NCBI RefSeq assembly: GCF_023740735.1
Contig: NZ_JAMRXH010000003.1
Span: 434,001 to 498,000 of the forward strand
DNA length: 64,000 bases
Direction: 5' to 3'
DNA from: Nocardia sp. CDC159
GTDB lineage: Bacteria; Actinomycetota; Actinomycetes; Mycobacteriales; Mycobacteriaceae
Under the pieces are notes generated by a model. The model saw only the letters and a list, made by a program, of their open reading frames with translations, was not told the DNA's origin and did not search any database. The first letter of the stretch is position 1, and each line of letters opens with the position of its first letter. This document shows, one piece after another, positions 43,180 through 52,694 of this stretch. Position numbers and translations under genes: made by a program.

Positions 43180-43973
43180 TTGACGCCGCCGAAGCGGCGG
43201 TCCCGCTTGGCGTACTCCACGCACGCCTCCCACAGGTTGCGCCGGTCGAAATCGGGGAAAAGCGTGTGCTGGTAGACGAATTCGGCGTAAGCCGACTGCC
43301 AGATGAGGAAGTTGGAGCTGCGCAGCTCACCCGACGGGCGCAGGAACAGATCCACATCCGGCATATCCGGTTCGTCGAGGAAGCGGGCGAAGGTCGTCTC
43401 GTTGATCTTCTCCGGATCGAGCTCCCCGGCCGCCACCCGGCGCGCGATTTCACGTGCGGCATCGGCGATCTCGGCCCGGCCGCCGTAGTTGACGCACATG
43501 GTGAGGGTCATCACCGTATTGTCCTTGGTGAGTTCCTCGGCGATCTCCAATTCCTTGATCACGCTGCGCCACAACCGCGGTCGCCGCCCGGCCCAGCGCA
43601 CCCGCACCCCCATCTCGTGCATCTCGTCGCGGCGGCGGCGGATCACATCGCGGTTGAAGCCCATGAGGAAGCGCACCTCATCGGGGCTGCGCCGCCAGTT
43701 CTCGGTCGAGAAGGCATAGGCCGACAGCCATTTCACGCCGATCTCGATGCAGCCCTCGACGGTGTCCATCAACACCGCCTCGCCGCGCTCGTGACCGGCT
43801 GTACGCGGCAGTCCGCGCTCCTGGGCCCAGCGGCCGTTGCCGTCCATCACCAGCGCCACATGCCGGGGCACGAACTCCGGCGGCAGCGCGGGCGGCCTGG
43901 CGCCCGACGGGTGCGGCGACGGTGGGCGGACGGTGCGGGTGGCCTGAGCGGTGGAGGTGCGGTTACCGATCAC
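43176..43973 (-). CDS. uppS: Polyprenyl diphosphate synthase, cis-type
   Basis: 265 residues from GTG 43973. The cis-prenyltransferase signature [20 protein letters not shown] starts near residue 43, with the catalytic Asp, and the second signature [20 protein letters not shown] lies near 215. The enzyme elongates allylic diphosphates to the lipid carrier used for peptidoglycan, arabinogalactan and lipoarabinomannan; the M. tuberculosis orthologue Rv2361c makes decaprenyl diphosphate. A proline-rich N-terminal extension of ~30 residues precedes the domain, as in mycobacteria. A distinct C-terminal partner gene is translationally coupled. Confidence 0.94.
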   Translation of the reverse strand: MIGNRTSTAQATRTVRPPSPHPSGARPPALPPEFVPRHVALVMDGNGRWAQERGLPRTAGHERGEAVLMDTVEGCIEIGVKWLSAYAFSTENWRRSPDEVRFLMGFNRDVIRRRRDEMHEMGVRVRWAGRRPRLWRSVIKELEIAEELTKDNTVMTLTMCVNYGGRAEIADAAREIARRVAAGELDPEKINETTFARFLDEPDMPDVDLFLRPSGELRSSNFLIWQSAYAEFVYQHTLFPDFDRRNLWEACVEYAKRDRRFGGVK

Positions 43974-44062
43974 GCCCCCAATCCTGCATTACGCGCCCGC
44001 AGCGGCGGCCACGACCATCACTTTCGGGCGATATCTCCCCGATTTCTCCCCATGCGGGCAGT

Positions 44063-44788
44063 TCAGAGCGATTCGGCCAGCGGCCGCAGGCGCTCGGCGG
44101 CCCCGCTGCCGTCGTACCAGGTGCACGCGATGCCGACGGCGGCCACCCGGCCGGTATCCAGCACGCGCCGCAGGGCCGCGGCGACCTGGGACTCATCCGG
44201 TCCGTCCGGCGCGGGAAACACCAATCCGGGCAGATCACCGATCACATCGCAGTCCAGATGCAGGTAGATCGGCCCCTTCGGCAGCTCACCGAGCTCGTCG
44301 ACCGAGCACTGGCGAATGCTCGACGTGCGCAGATACTCGACCTCCGGCGGATCCAGATCCCGCCCGTCCACCAGGACGACCCGCTCCTGCGCGATATCGC
44401 GCAATCCGATCCGATCGGCCAGCAGCCGCCGCCCGTACCCGACCAGCATGCGCAGCGAAAACCCGCCGAGATATCCCGACGCCGAGGTCTCCAGCGTCTG
44501 CACATCCCCGTGTGCGTCGAACCAGACCACCGCCGGATCCATCCCCGCCCGCTGCAACCCGGCCACCGTCCCCAGCGCGGTCGTGCAATCCCCCGACAGC
44601 ACGCTCGCCCGCTCCCCCGCCCGCACGGCCCGAGCAACCTGCTCGGCGATCTCCTCGTACAGCACCGCCATCCGGGACCAGACATCACCGTCACCCGAAA
44701 GGTCCGGGTCGACAACCACATCCGCTGCCACGGGAAATTCCAGCCCGGGCCGGTACTCGTCGAGATGATAGGGCAGGAGAATCCGCAT
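44063..44788 (-). CDS. Arginase/agmatinase-family protein
   Basis: 241 residues. The manganese-site blocks are recognisable: SGDCTTALG near 66, WFDAHGDVQT near 89 and LHLDCDVIGDLPG near 175. In true arginases the first block is GGDHS, whose His is a metal ligand; here it is Cys, so metal use or substrate may differ. The last ligand block lacks the usual Asp-Pro context. It lies between uppS and the acyl-CoA dehydrogenase, both unrelated, and is not in the same place in M. tuberculosis. Ureohydrolase activity is plausible but unproven. Confidence 0.8.
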   Translation of the reverse strand: MRILLPYHLDEYRPGLEFPVAADVVVDPDLSGDGDVWSRMAVLYEEIAEQVARAVRAGERASVLSGDCTTALGTVAGLQRAGMDPAVVWFDAHGDVQTLETSASGYLGGFSLRMLVGYGRRLLADRIGLRDIAQERVVLVDGRDLDPPEVEYLRTSSIRQCSVDELGELPKGPIYLHLDCDVIGDLPGLVFPAPDGPDESQVAAALRRVLDTGRVAAVGIACTWYDGSGAAERLRPLAESL

Positions 44789-44840
44789 GAGCGCGAGCGT
44801 AATTCACCCGGCGCGACCGGGTCAGCCGATATTTGTCCGG

Positions 44841-46220
44841 TCAGCGCGGCGGGCGCAGCACCCGCATCGCGGCCCGCGCAAGGGGTTCCGGCACCCGGTC
44901 CTTCAGGGCCAGCGCGGCCGCGGCGGCTCTGGTCCGCACCTCGGTACCGCGACCGAACATCTTGCTCAACGCGCCGCCGGACGGTTCGAGATCCACGTGC
45001 AGCGGCGGCTTGCCCTCGGCCGCGCCCAGCGCGGTGGAGATCACGATGCGCTGAATCTCGCTGGTGCCCTCGAAGATGGTGTACAGCTTGGCATCCCGGA
45101 ACCACTTCTCGACGGGATGGTCGGTGATGTAACCCCATCCGCCCAGGGTCTGGATCGCCCGTTCGGTGGCCTGCACCGCGACCTCGCTGGCCGCCAGCTT
45201 CGCCATCGAGCCCTCACCGCGGTCGAAGGGCACGCCGTTGGCCGCCATCCAGGAGGCCCGCCACGTCAGCAGCCGTGCGGCGTCGATCCGGGTGGCGAGA
45301 TCGGCGATCGGGAAGGCGATGCCCTGATTGTCGATGATCGGCGCGCCGAACGCCTCGCGCTTGTTCGCGTATGCCGTCATGTATTCCACAGCGGCCCTGG
45401 CGATTCCGAGGGCCTGCGCGGCGACCATCGGTCGGGTCTGCTCGAAGGTGCCCAGCGTCGCCGACCGCGACCGGCCCCCACTGCGGATCGACTCGCGGGT
45501 GGTGGCCAACCGGCGTTCGAGCCTTTCCGACCCGCCCAGCAGATTCTCCGCGGGCACGCGCACGCCGTCGAACCTCAGCTCGGCGGTATGCGATGCGCGG
45601 CAGCCCAGTTTGTCGAGCTTGCGCACCAGTTCCAGGCCGGGCGTGCCGCCCGGCACCACGAACAACCCCTGCCCGCGATGCCCCAGCTCCTGATCCACCA
45701 CCGCGTTCACCACGTGCACATCGGCGATGCCGCCGTTGCCGATCCACATCTTGTGCCCGTCGATGATCCAGTCGTCACCGTCGCGAACCGCGCGGGTGCG
45801 CAGATTGCGCACGTCGCTACCGCCCTCGGGTTCGGAGATCGCGAGGGCGGCGAGTTTGAGATCGCCCGGAGTGCCGAAACATTCGGGCGCCCACCGCAAC
45901 ATCTGCTCGGGCGTGGCCGCCTGACCGATGGCCGACAGCGCCAGGGCGGGCATCACGATCGCCAGCCCGATTCCCGCGCACCCCCAGAACAGCTCCTCCA
46001 TGAACATCGGCAGCGACAGCCCGGTCGGGTCGCCGATCAGATCCCGGTAGAACAGCGGGCTGTAGAACCCGCGCTGGGCCGCCTCCTCGAGCACCGGCCA
46101 CGGAAACTCCTGGGCCCGGTCGTAGTACCCGGCCACCGGCCGGAGACAATCGCGCGCGAATTCGTGCGCCCGCGCGGCCAGATCGTGCTGCGCGGCCGTC
46201 GGAGTCAGGTCGAAACTCAC
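44841..46220 (-). CDS. Acyl-CoA dehydrogenase
   Basis: 459 residues from GTG 46220. Three-domain layout: helical N-terminus, beta domain with ALAISEPEGGSDVRNLRTRA near 147 and HKMWIGNGGIADVHVV, and C-terminal domain with FAGA-like FGAPIIDNQGIAFPIADLAT, QTLGGWGYI and KWFRDAKLYTIFEGTSEIQR near 400. The FEGTSEIQ block holds the flavin contact typical of the family. It oxidises an acyl-CoA at C2-C3 and feeds electrons to ETF. The C-terminal ~60 residues are an Ala/Arg-rich extension. No beta-oxidation partners are adjacent. Confidence 0.92.
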   Translation of the reverse strand: MSFDLTPTAAQHDLAARAHEFARDCLRPVAGYYDRAQEFPWPVLEEAAQRGFYSPLFYRDLIGDPTGLSLPMFMEELFWGCAGIGLAIVMPALALSAIGQAATPEQMLRWAPECFGTPGDLKLAALAISEPEGGSDVRNLRTRAVRDGDDWIIDGHKMWIGNGGIADVHVVNAVVDQELGHRGQGLFVVPGGTPGLELVRKLDKLGCRASHTAELRFDGVRVPAENLLGGSERLERRLATTRESIRSGGRSRSATLGTFEQTRPMVAAQALGIARAAVEYMTAYANKREAFGAPIIDNQGIAFPIADLATRIDAARLLTWRASWMAANGVPFDRGEGSMAKLAASEVAVQATERAIQTLGGWGYITDHPVEKWFRDAKLYTIFEGTSEIQRIVISTALGAAEGKPPLHVDLEPSGGALSKMFGRGTEVRTRAAAAALALKDRVPEPLARAAMRVLRPPR

Positions 46221-46266
46221 ATCTACTCGATACCCGCGGTCTCGCGAACCAATCCGCGCGCCCGGC

Positions 46267-47040
46267 TCAGCCGACCCGGCTCTCGGCCTCCTCTGCCGTC
46301 GCATGCGGGCGGGAGCGCTCGATCAGCGGCAGAGTGCGCAGCTGGCGTTCCAGATGCCATTGCAGATGCGCCGCGGTGAGGCCGCTGGCCTGGCGGCGCA
46401 CACCCTCGGGCACGACGTCCAGGCCGGACCAGTCGCCGCGATAGAGGGCGCTCATCAGCTCCAGCACGCCCAGGGCTGGGGTGGCCGAGCCGGGTGGTCG
46501 GCAGTGCACGCAGACCGCTCCCCCGGCCGCCACGTGGAAGGCGCGGTGCGGGCCGGGGGTGGCGCAGCGGGCGCATTCGTCCAGGGCGGGGGCCCAGCCC
46601 GCGAAACCCATGGCGCGCAACAGGAATGCGTCCAGGACCAGCTCGTGCGGACGGTGTTTGGCTGCGATGGCGCGCAGGGCGCCCGCGGTCAGGGTGTGCA
46701 GCCGCGGTGCGGGGGCGCGCTCCTCACCGGCGAGGCGTTCGGCGGTCTCGAGCACCGCGCAGGCGGTGGTGTAGCGGCCGTAATCGGCGACGATGTCGGC
46801 GGCGAACGCCTCCACCGTGTGCACCTGGGTGACGGTGTCGAGATTGCGGCCGGGATAGAGCTGGATGTCGACATAGGCGAACGGCTCGAGCCGCGCCCCG
46901 AACTTCGACCGCGTGCGCCGCACCCCCTTGGCCACCGCCCGGACCAGGCCGTGCTGGCGCGTGAGCAGCGTGACGATGCGATCGGCCTCGCCGAGCTTGT
47001 GCTGGCGCAGCACTATCGCATGGTCCCGATACAAACGCAC
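46267..47040 (-). CDS. recO: DNA repair protein RecO
   Basis: 257 residues from ATG 47040. The N-terminal OB fold starts with LYRDHAIVLRQHKLGEADRI and contains LLTRQHGLVRAVAKGVRRTR; the C-terminal helical part has the cysteine cluster CARCATPGPH...CVHCRP near 160-185 found in actinobacterial RecO. RecO loads RecA on SSB-coated single strands. In M. tuberculosis recO lies next to uppS; here the arginase-like and acyl-CoA dehydrogenase genes are inserted between them. Confidence 0.93.
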   Translation of the reverse strand: MRLYRDHAIVLRQHKLGEADRIVTLLTRQHGLVRAVAKGVRRTRSKFGARLEPFAYVDIQLYPGRNLDTVTQVHTVEAFAADIVADYGRYTTACAVLETAERLAGEERAPAPRLHTLTAGALRAIAAKHRPHELVLDAFLLRAMGFAGWAPALDECARCATPGPHRAFHVAAGGAVCVHCRPPGSATPALGVLELMSALYRGDWSGLDVVPEGVRRQASGLTAAHLQWHLERQLRTLPLIERSRPHATAEEAESRVG

Positions 47041-47082
47041 GGGCCCATCCTCCCATGCCCGTCCGACGAGGTGGGGGAACCC

Positions 47083-47487
47083 TCAGGCCCGATCGTCCCG
47101 ATTCTCGCTGTAGAGCTGTTCGATGCGCGGCGCGTGGATCGTGCGCAGCAGCAGCGTGGTCCATCCGGTCCGGCTGCGGTCGATGCCGAAGTTGTCGGCC
47201 TCGACCAGCATCCGCTCCGAGCCCTGCAGTTCCATCGTCACCGCCGGATGGCCGAGCGGAACGTCGACCAGCGCCTCCCGATTGCCCCAGACGACCAACC
47301 GGCGTTTACTCATCGCCACCGTGCCCGCCGCGATATCGGTCCAGCTCGAGGAGGCGTAGTGCAGTGCCGTCCGATAGCTGCGCCGCGCCACCGATCCACT
47401 GATCGGGCCGAATACGACGATGCCGTCCGACTCCAGCGCCGAACGCAATTGCAACGGCAGCTCTTTCGAGCCGAATGCCCGGGACAT
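47083..47487 (-). CDS. Conserved protein of unknown function
   Basis: 134 residues from ATG 47487; the frame is open much further upstream but that part runs antisense to the amidase leader region. It shows an alpha/beta pattern with IVVFGPISGSVARRSYRTAL, TALHYASSSWTDIAAGTVAM and HPAVTMELQGSERMLVEADN. No membrane segment or catalytic signature is evident. It is 42 bases from the recO start, in the same orientation, so probably co-transcribed. No family recognised. Confidence 0.6.
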   Translation of the reverse strand: MSRAFGSKELPLQLRSALESDGIVVFGPISGSVARRSYRTALHYASSSWTDIAAGTVAMSKRRLVVWGNREALVDVPLGHPAVTMELQGSERMLVEADNFGIDRSRTGWTTLLLRTIHAPRIEQLYSENRDDRA

Positions 47488-47674
47488 CCACTTCACGCGA
47501 ATGCATGGTAGGCCCGTCGGACCGTTCGCGGGTGGGTGGAATTTGCCCGATCCTGGGAAAACGCCGCGCGCGGACATCACAATTCGAAAACGGCGCACGT
47601 CAGCGTGCCTATGTGGACGATTGACCAACTCCAGGTTACCGTTCGGAGCAGGAGTCACGAGACGGAGATCACAT

Positions 47675-49087
47675 ATGACCACGGCGTCCACCCGCGACCT
47701 CGGACTGGCCGAACTGGCGGCCGCGATCACTCAGGGCAGCACCACCTCGGTGGCGGCGACCACGGACGCGCTCGATCGCATCGAGGCCAGCGGCGGCAGC
47801 CTCAACGCGTTTCGGATCGTGCGCCGCGAGCGCGCCCTCGCCGAGGCCGCAGAGGCGGACCGGCGGGTGGCCGCGGGCGAACGCCTGCCGCTGCTCGGCG
47901 TGCCGATCGCGATCAAGGATGACACCGATATCGTCGGCGAGCCAACGGCGTTCGGCTGTGGTGGCAGTTTCCCGGCCAAGACCGAGGATGCCGAGGTGGT
48001 GCGGCGGCTGCGCGCGGCGGGCGCGGTGATCGTCGGCAAGACCAATACCTGCGAAATCGGCCAGTGGCCGTTCACCGACGCCGCGGCGTTCGGCTACACC
48101 CGCAATCCGTGGAGCGCCGGGCACACCCCCGGCGGATCCTCCGGCGGTTCGGCCGCCGCGGTGGCGGCCGGATTGGTCCCGGCCGCCCTGGGTTCCGACG
48201 GCGCCGGATCGGTCCGCATCCCCGCCTCGTGGACGAACCTGGTCGGCATCAAACCGCAGCGCGGGCGCATCTCCACCTGGCCGCTGCCCGAATCCTTCCA
48301 CGGGCTGACCGTGCACGGACCGCTGGCGCGCACGGTCGCCGACGCGGCGCTGCTGCTGGACGTGGCCGCCGGGGCGCATCCGGGCGACCGGCACACCCCG
48401 CCGGAGGTCACCGTCTCCGATGCGGTGGGCCGCGATCCGAGACGACTGAAAATCGCGCTGTCGCTGCGCATTCCGTTCACCGCCACCCGGACCGCGCTCG
48501 ACCGGGAGATCGCCGCGCGGGTGCACGGTGTCGCGGGCGTGCTGCGGCGGCTGGGACACGAGGTGACCGTCGCCGAACTGCACTACGGCGTCCTGCTGGG
48601 GGCGAGCTTCCTGCCCCGCTCGATGGCCGGTATCCGTGCCGAACTGGCGAAACTGACCGGCGCGCAGGTCGATTCGCGCACCCGCTTCAACGCGACGATG
48701 GGCCTGTTCCTGGGCGGTCCGGCACTGGCCGCCGCCCGCGCGGCGGAACCGTTGCTGCACAAGCGCATCGGCCGCTTCTTCGACGACTACGATCTGGTCC
48801 TCGCACCCACCACCGCGACCCCGCCACCAGCGGTCGAGGCCATGAAGGGCCTGAGCGTCGCGGCCACCGACGCGCTCATCACCGCCGCCTGCCCCTACAC
48901 CTGGCCGTGGAACGTCCTGGGCTGGCCGAGCGTCAACGTGCCCGCCGGATTCACCGCGGCCGGACTGCCCGTCGGCGCGCAGCTCATGGGCCCGGCGTGT
49001 TCGGAGCCGCTGCTGGTTTCGGTCGCGGCCCAGCTGGAATCGGAACTGCGCTGGCAACGGCACCGCCCCGAGCCCTGGTGGGAGTGA
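47675..49087 (+). CDS. Amidase (amidase signature family; AmiA2-like)
   Basis: 470 residues from ATG 47675, after ACGGAG. The Ser-Ser-Lys triad is intact: Lys in PIAIKDDTDIVGEPT near 82, the cis-Ser and nucleophile Ser in GGSSGGSAAAVAAGLVPAAL near 151-170, followed by GSDGAGSVRIPASWTN. This family hydrolyses carbon-nitrogen amide bonds. M. tuberculosis has an amidase gene (amiA2) at the same position between recO and era, which supports orthology; the natural substrate is unknown. It is transcribed against its neighbours, so it has its own promoter in 47488-47674. Confidence 0.9.
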   Translation: MTTASTRDLGLAELAAAITQGSTTSVAATTDALDRIEASGGSLNAFRIVRRERALAEAAEADRRVAAGERLPLLGVPIAIKDDTDIVGEPTAFGCGGSFPAKTEDAEVVRRLRAAGAVIVGKTNTCEIGQWPFTDAAAFGYTRNPWSAGHTPGGSSGGSAAAVAAGLVPAALGSDGAGSVRIPASWTNLVGIKPQRGRISTWPLPESFHGLTVHGPLARTVADAALLLDVAAGAHPGDRHTPPEVTVSDAVGRDPRRLKIALSLRIPFTATRTALDREIAARVHGVAGVLRRLGHEVTVAELHYGVLLGASFLPRSMAGIRAELAKLTGAQVDSRTRFNATMGLFLGGPALAAARAAEPLLHKRIGRFFDDYDLVLAPTTATPPPAVEAMKGLSVAATDALITAACPYTWPWNVLGWPSVNVPAGFTAAGLPVGAQLMGPACSEPLLVSVAAQLESELRWQRHRPEPWWE

Positions 49088-49114
49088 TACGCCCTGGTGA
49101 CGACGTCGGTGTGA

Positions 49115-50017
49115 TCAGAAGCCCAGCTTGCGCAGTTGCTTGGGGTCACGCTGCCAATCCTTGGCGACCTTGACGTGCAGGTGCAGATAGATGCGCGTGC
49201 CCAGGATGCGTTCGATCTGCTTGCGGGCGGCGGTGCCGACCTCCTTGAGCCGGGCCCCGCCCTTGCCGATGATGATCGCCTTCTGGCTGGGCCGCTCGAC
49301 GTAGAGGATGGCGTGTACGTCGAGCATCCCCTCGGTCTCCTCGCGCGGGAGCACCTCTTCGATGACCACCGCGAGCGAGTGCGGCAGTTCGTCACGCACG
49401 CCCTCGAGCGCGGCCTCGCGGATGAGCTCGGCCATGAGGGTTTCCTCGGGCTCGTCGGTCAGCTCCCCGTCGGGGTAGAAGGCCGGGCCCTCGGGCATTT
49501 TCGAGGCGATGACGTCGATGAGGACCTCGACCTGCTCGCCCTTGACCGCCGACACCGGGACCACTTCGGCCTCGGGTCCCAGCAGCTGCGAGACCGCCAG
49601 CAGCTGTTCGGCGACCTGGTCGCGGCCCACCTTGTCGATCTTGGTGACCACGCCGATCAGGGTCGTCTTCGGCGCCATCTGCCTGACCTGCTGCACGATC
49701 CAGCGATCGCCCGGTCCGATCTTCTCGTCGGCGGGAATGCAGATCGCGATGACGTCGACCTCGGAGTAGGTGTCGCGCACCAGATCGTTGAGCCGCTGGC
49801 CCAGCAGCGTGCGGGGCCGGTGCAGGCCGGGGGTGTCGACCAGGATCAGCTGGGCGTGCTCGCGATGGACGATGCCGCGGATGGTGTGGCGGGTGGTCTG
49901 CGGGCGCGAGGAGGTGATCGCGATCTTCTGACCCACCATCGCATTGGTCAGGGTGGACTTGCCGGTATTGGGGCGGCCGACGAAACAGACGAAGCCGGAA
50001 CGGAATTCGTCGCTCAT
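49115..50017 (-). CDS. era: GTPase Era
   Basis: 300 residues from ATG 50017. The GTPase motifs are complete: G1 GRPNTGKST near 14-22, G3 DTPG near 60 and G4 TKID near 125. The C-terminal KH domain has the GKGGARLKEVGTAARKQIER signature near 250. Era binds the 3' end of 16S rRNA and acts in 30S maturation. Its start overlaps the upstream deaminase-like gene by four bases; the operon era / deaminase-like / CorC / ybeY matches M. tuberculosis Rv2364c-Rv2367c. Confidence 0.96.
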   Translation of the reverse strand: MSDEFRSGFVCFVGRPNTGKSTLTNAMVGQKIAITSSRPQTTRHTIRGIVHREHAQLILVDTPGLHRPRTLLGQRLNDLVRDTYSEVDVIAICIPADEKIGPGDRWIVQQVRQMAPKTTLIGVVTKIDKVGRDQVAEQLLAVSQLLGPEAEVVPVSAVKGEQVEVLIDVIASKMPEGPAFYPDGELTDEPEETLMAELIREAALEGVRDELPHSLAVVIEEVLPREETEGMLDVHAILYVERPSQKAIIIGKGGARLKEVGTAARKQIERILGTRIYLHLHVKVAKDWQRDPKQLRKLGF

Positions 50018-50376
50018 GCGGACACCTCGGGGTCCTCGACGGTGTCGTAGATCGCGCCGCTGCGGTCGGTGAAGATGATCCGCGCCGACGGGGAGACCTC
50101 GTGCACCGCGGCCACGCCGGGATCGCGCAGCTGCCCGCCCATCACCACCGCCGCCTCGAAACCCTCGGCGCCGCTGGAGATCGCGGCCGCGACCGCCGAC
50201 TGCAATGCGGTGAGCCGCAGGGCGGTCAATGCCACCTCGCCCGCGGCGTAGGTACGCCCGTCGGTATCCCGCACGGCCGCACCGCTCGTGCCGCCCGTGC
50301 GGCCCAGCGCGCCGCGCGCCAGCACCAGCAGCTTGTTGTCCTCCGCGTCCAGGCCGTTGCCCGCGCGTTCACTCAT
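50014..50376 (-). CDS. Cytidine deaminase-like protein (Rv2365c-like)
   Basis: 120 residues from ATG 50376, where GGAG stands 7 bases upstream; ATGs at 50382 and 50388 are alternatives and all of them overlap the CorC stop. It has the cytidine deaminase fold pattern ([20 protein letters not shown] type core; [20 protein letters not shown]) but the CPC and HAE zinc motifs of active deaminases are absent. It may be a catalytically dead, structural member. M. tuberculosis has a small gene in the same position in the era operon. Confidence 0.72.
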   Translation of the reverse strand: MSERAGNGLDAEDNKLLVLARGALGRTGGTSGAAVRDTDGRTYAAGEVALTALRLTALQSAVAAAISSGAEGFEAAVVMGGQLRDPGVAAVHEVSPSARIIFTDRSGAIYDTVEDPEVSA

Positions 50377-51709
50377 CGCCATCTCCATCCTCGTGGCCCG
50401 GAGTCCGGCCGGGCTCGGCCCCGTTACGCTCGGGTTCGACCTTCTCCGCGGGCTTTTCGGGCGCCCGCTTCACCACCACCGTGTGCACCCGGACCCGCCC
50501 GCGCGCATCGGCGCCGCCCTCACCGCGCAGCTGCAGTCCGTGCACCACGGCCTTCGAGCCGGGCAGCGGCACCCGGCCCAGCGCGTGCGCGAGCAGGCCG
50601 CCGACGGTGTCGACGTCCTCCTCGTCGATCTCCATCCCGAACAGCTCGCCCAGATCCTCCACCGAAAGTCGTGCCGACACCCGGTATTTGCCGTTGCCGA
50701 GCTCCTCGATCGGCGCGATCTCGTCGGTGTCGTACTCGTCGGCGATCTCGCCGACGATCTCCTCGAGCACATCCTCGATGGTCACCAGGCCCGCGATGCC
50801 GCCGTATTCGTCGACCAGCAGCGCCATATGGTTGCGGCGGCGCTGCATCTCGTCGAGCAGCGCGTCGAGCGGCTTGGAGTCGGGGACGAACACCGCCGGG
50901 CGCATCACCTCGCGCACCCGCACCTTCTTACCCCGATCGGCATAGGGCACAAGGTCTTTCAGATAGACCACGCCGAGGATGTCGTCGACGTTCTCGCCGA
51001 TAACCGGGATGCGCGAATGCCCGGACCGCACGGCCAACGACATCGCCTGCGCCGCGGTCTTGTCCGCCTCGATCCACACCATCTCGGTGCGCGGCACCAT
51101 GACGGCACGGGCGAGGGTGTCGCCGAGTTCGAAGACCGACTGGATCATCCGACGTTCCTCGGAGTCGACCACGCCGCTCTGCTGGGCCATGTCCACGACC
51201 TCACGCAGCTCGATCTCGGAGGCGAAGGGGCCGTTGCGAAATCCCTTACCGGGGGTGATGGCATTACCGAGGACGATGAGCAACCGGCTCACCGGCCCGA
51301 GCAGCGCGCCGATGGCCTGCAGCGGCAGGCTCGCGCCGAGTGCGATCGAGTAGGCGTGCTGGCGGCCGAGCGTGCGGGGGCCGACGCCGATGACCATGTA
51401 GTCGACCACGACCATCGTCACCGCGGTGATCAACAGCGCCCAGCCCGCGGACAGATGGTCGTCGAGGGCGGCGGCCAGTAGTACGGTCGCGGTGATTTCG
51501 CAGGTCAGGCGTAGCAGCACCATGAGGTTCACATAGCGGGGCCGATCGACCACCAGGCGGGCCAGTCGCCGCGCGCCCGCGCGGTCGGCGCGCACCAGAT
51601 CCTCGACGCGGGCCGGGGAGATGGTGACCAGCGCCGCGTCGAGGGCCGCGAAGATGCCGCCCACCGGAACCAGCAAGATCGCCAGGAGCAGCAGGAGCAG
51701 CGAATTCAC
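50369..51709 (-). CDS. CorC/HlyC-family (CNNM-CBS) transporter-like protein
   Basis: 446 residues from GTG 51709. An N-terminal CNNM membrane domain with three to four helices ([60 protein letters not shown]), then two CBS domains around residues 190-330 ([40 protein letters not shown]) and the transporter-associated domain. These proteins bind ATP/Mg and export divalent metal, mainly magnesium or cobalt. The stop lies inside the next gene and the start overlaps ybeY by four bases, so the operon is tightly coupled. The C-terminal 40 residues are a charged tail. Confidence 0.9.
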   Translation of the reverse strand: MNSLLLLLLAILLVPVGGIFAALDAALVTISPARVEDLVRADRAGARRLARLVVDRPRYVNLMVLLRLTCEITATVLLAAALDDHLSAGWALLITAVTMVVVDYMVIGVGPRTLGRQHAYSIALGASLPLQAIGALLGPVSRLLIVLGNAITPGKGFRNGPFASEIELREVVDMAQQSGVVDSEERRMIQSVFELGDTLARAVMVPRTEMVWIEADKTAAQAMSLAVRSGHSRIPVIGENVDDILGVVYLKDLVPYADRGKKVRVREVMRPAVFVPDSKPLDALLDEMQRRRNHMALLVDEYGGIAGLVTIEDVLEEIVGEIADEYDTDEIAPIEELGNGKYRVSARLSVEDLGELFGMEIDEEDVDTVGGLLAHALGRVPLPGSKAVVHGLQLRGEGGADARGRVRVHTVVVKRAPEKPAEKVEPERNGAEPGRTPGHEDGDGDE

Positions 51710-52260
51710 GCCGGGTCCAAGGGATCACCGGCGTCGGTGAACCCGGTCTTGCCCAGCAGCCTGCGGTCGCGCTCGGCGAGTTCGGCACGGCGCTGCGCCT
51801 CGCGCAGGCTCTCGTACCAGTCGGCGAGCAGCTGGCCCTGCAGGCCGAACATCTCCTTCTCCTCCTCCGGCTCGGCATGGTCGTAACCGAGCAGATGGAG
51901 GACGCCGTGCACGGTGAGCAGCGCCAGCTCGTGATCGAGGGAATGCCCCGCCTTGACTGCCTGCGCGGCCGCGAACTCCGGGCACAGCACGATGTCGCCG
52001 AGCATCGACGGCCCCGGCTCGGCACTGTCGGGCCGCCCACCCGGCTCCAACTCGTCCATCGGGAACGACATCACATCGGTGGGCCCCGGCAAATCCATCC
52101 ACCGCATATGCAGATCGGCCATGGTGTCGAGATCGACCAGCACCATCGACAGCTCGGCCGCCGGATGCACATCCATCTGGCCGATCACAAACCGCGCGAC
52201 ACTGACCAGCTCTTCCTCGGATACATCCATACCCGACTCGTTGGCGATCTCGATACTCAC
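51706..52260 (-). CDS. ybeY: Endoribonuclease YbeY
   Basis: 184 residues from GTG 52260. The metal signature [11 protein letters not shown] (HxxxHxxxxxH) is near 113-123, preceded by [10 protein letters not shown] and LGDIVLCPE, as in all YbeY. It is a single-strand-specific RNase needed for 16S 3' end maturation and 70S quality control. In M. tuberculosis it sits directly downstream of phoH; here a 436-base repeat region separates them, so co-transcription may be weakened. A C-terminal ~30-residue extension with Arg and Glu follows the metal motif. Confidence 0.95.
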   Translation of the reverse strand: MSIEIANESGMDVSEEELVSVARFVIGQMDVHPAAELSMVLVDLDTMADLHMRWMDLPGPTDVMSFPMDELEPGGRPDSAEPGPSMLGDIVLCPEFAAAQAVKAGHSLDHELALLTVHGVLHLLGYDHAEPEEEKEMFGLQGQLLADWYESLREAQRRAELAERDRRLLGKTGFTDAGDPLDPA

Positions 52261-52287
52261 GGGCCACAGCTTATGTCACCGCAAGGC

Positions 52288-52322
52288 CCTCGCTTCGCAT
52301 CGCGCTGCGCTGCGAAGCGAGG
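52288..52322. repeat. Perfect hairpin next to ybeY start
   Basis: CCTCGCTTCGCA and TGCGAAGCGAGG are perfect 12-base arms around an 11-base loop (TCGCGCTGCGC). It lies 28 bases upstream of the ybeY start, in the transcript leader if the gene is read from phoH. It resembles the two hairpins at 52475 and 52660. Confidence 0.75.
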
Positions 52323-52474
52323 AACAGGGGAGGCCGCACCGCGACGCCCCACCTCCCCGCAACGTCGCCTTACTCCCTCTCAGCGCCTTACTTCCCCACA
52401 GCCCTTATTTCCCCACAGCCCCTACTGCCTCACAGCGTGGCCTCACTCCCCCGCAGCGCCACCCCACCTCGTTT

Positions 52475-52509
52475 CCTCGTCGTGCAGCGCAGCGCGGCGC
52501 ACGGCGAGG
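52475..52509. repeat. Hairpin unit in ybeY-phoH intergenic repeat region
   Basis: CCTCGTCGTGC and GCACGGCGAGG pair with one G-T wobble around AGCGCAGCGCGGC-like loop. The flanking GGACTCAGCGACGCC is shared with the hairpin at 52660-52694, followed there by GGATTCAGCGACGCC, so this is a duplicated unit. Confidence 0.65.
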
Positions 52510-52533
52510 ACTCAGCGACGCCCTGCCTCCCCC

Positions 52534-52638
52534 GCAACGTCGCCTTGCTCCCCCGCAACGTCGCCTTGCTCCCCCGCAGCGACGCCTTGCTTCCCCGCAG
52601 CAACGCCTTGCTTCCCGGCAGCAACGCCTCACTCCCCC
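52534..52638. repeat. Tandem array of 21-bp units
   Basis: Five units in exact 21-base register (52534, 52555, 52576, 52597, 52618). The first two are identical, GCAACGTCGCCTTGCTCCCC plus C; the others differ at 2-5 bases. More diverged copies continue on both sides (about 52350-52475 and 52639-52659). On the minus strand the array stays open and would encode seven-residue repeats (GSKATLR), without a start or ribosome site, so I do not call a gene. Confidence 0.85.
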
Positions 52639-52659
52639 GCAGCGACGCCTACTCTTTTC

Positions 52660-52694
52660 CCTCGCCGTGCCGCGCAGCGCGATGCAAGGCGAGG
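52660..52694. repeat. Hairpin two bases downstream of phoH stop
   Basis: CCTCGCCGTGC and GCAAGGCGAGG pair with one mismatch around CGCGCAGCGCGAT. It directly follows the phoH stop (52697-52699 on the minus strand) and could act as a terminator or processing site for the phoH mRNA. It shares its arms with the hairpin at 52475. Confidence 0.65.

Noticed and set aside
52430..52624. A 64-codon minus-strand frame encoding repeats of GSKATLR
   Set aside because: It is the translation of the 21-bp tandem array; no ribosome site, and the unit diverges without preserving codons.
52534..52638. Possible CRISPR array
   Set aside because: The 21-bp units are contiguous with no unique spacers, and no cas genes are in the window.
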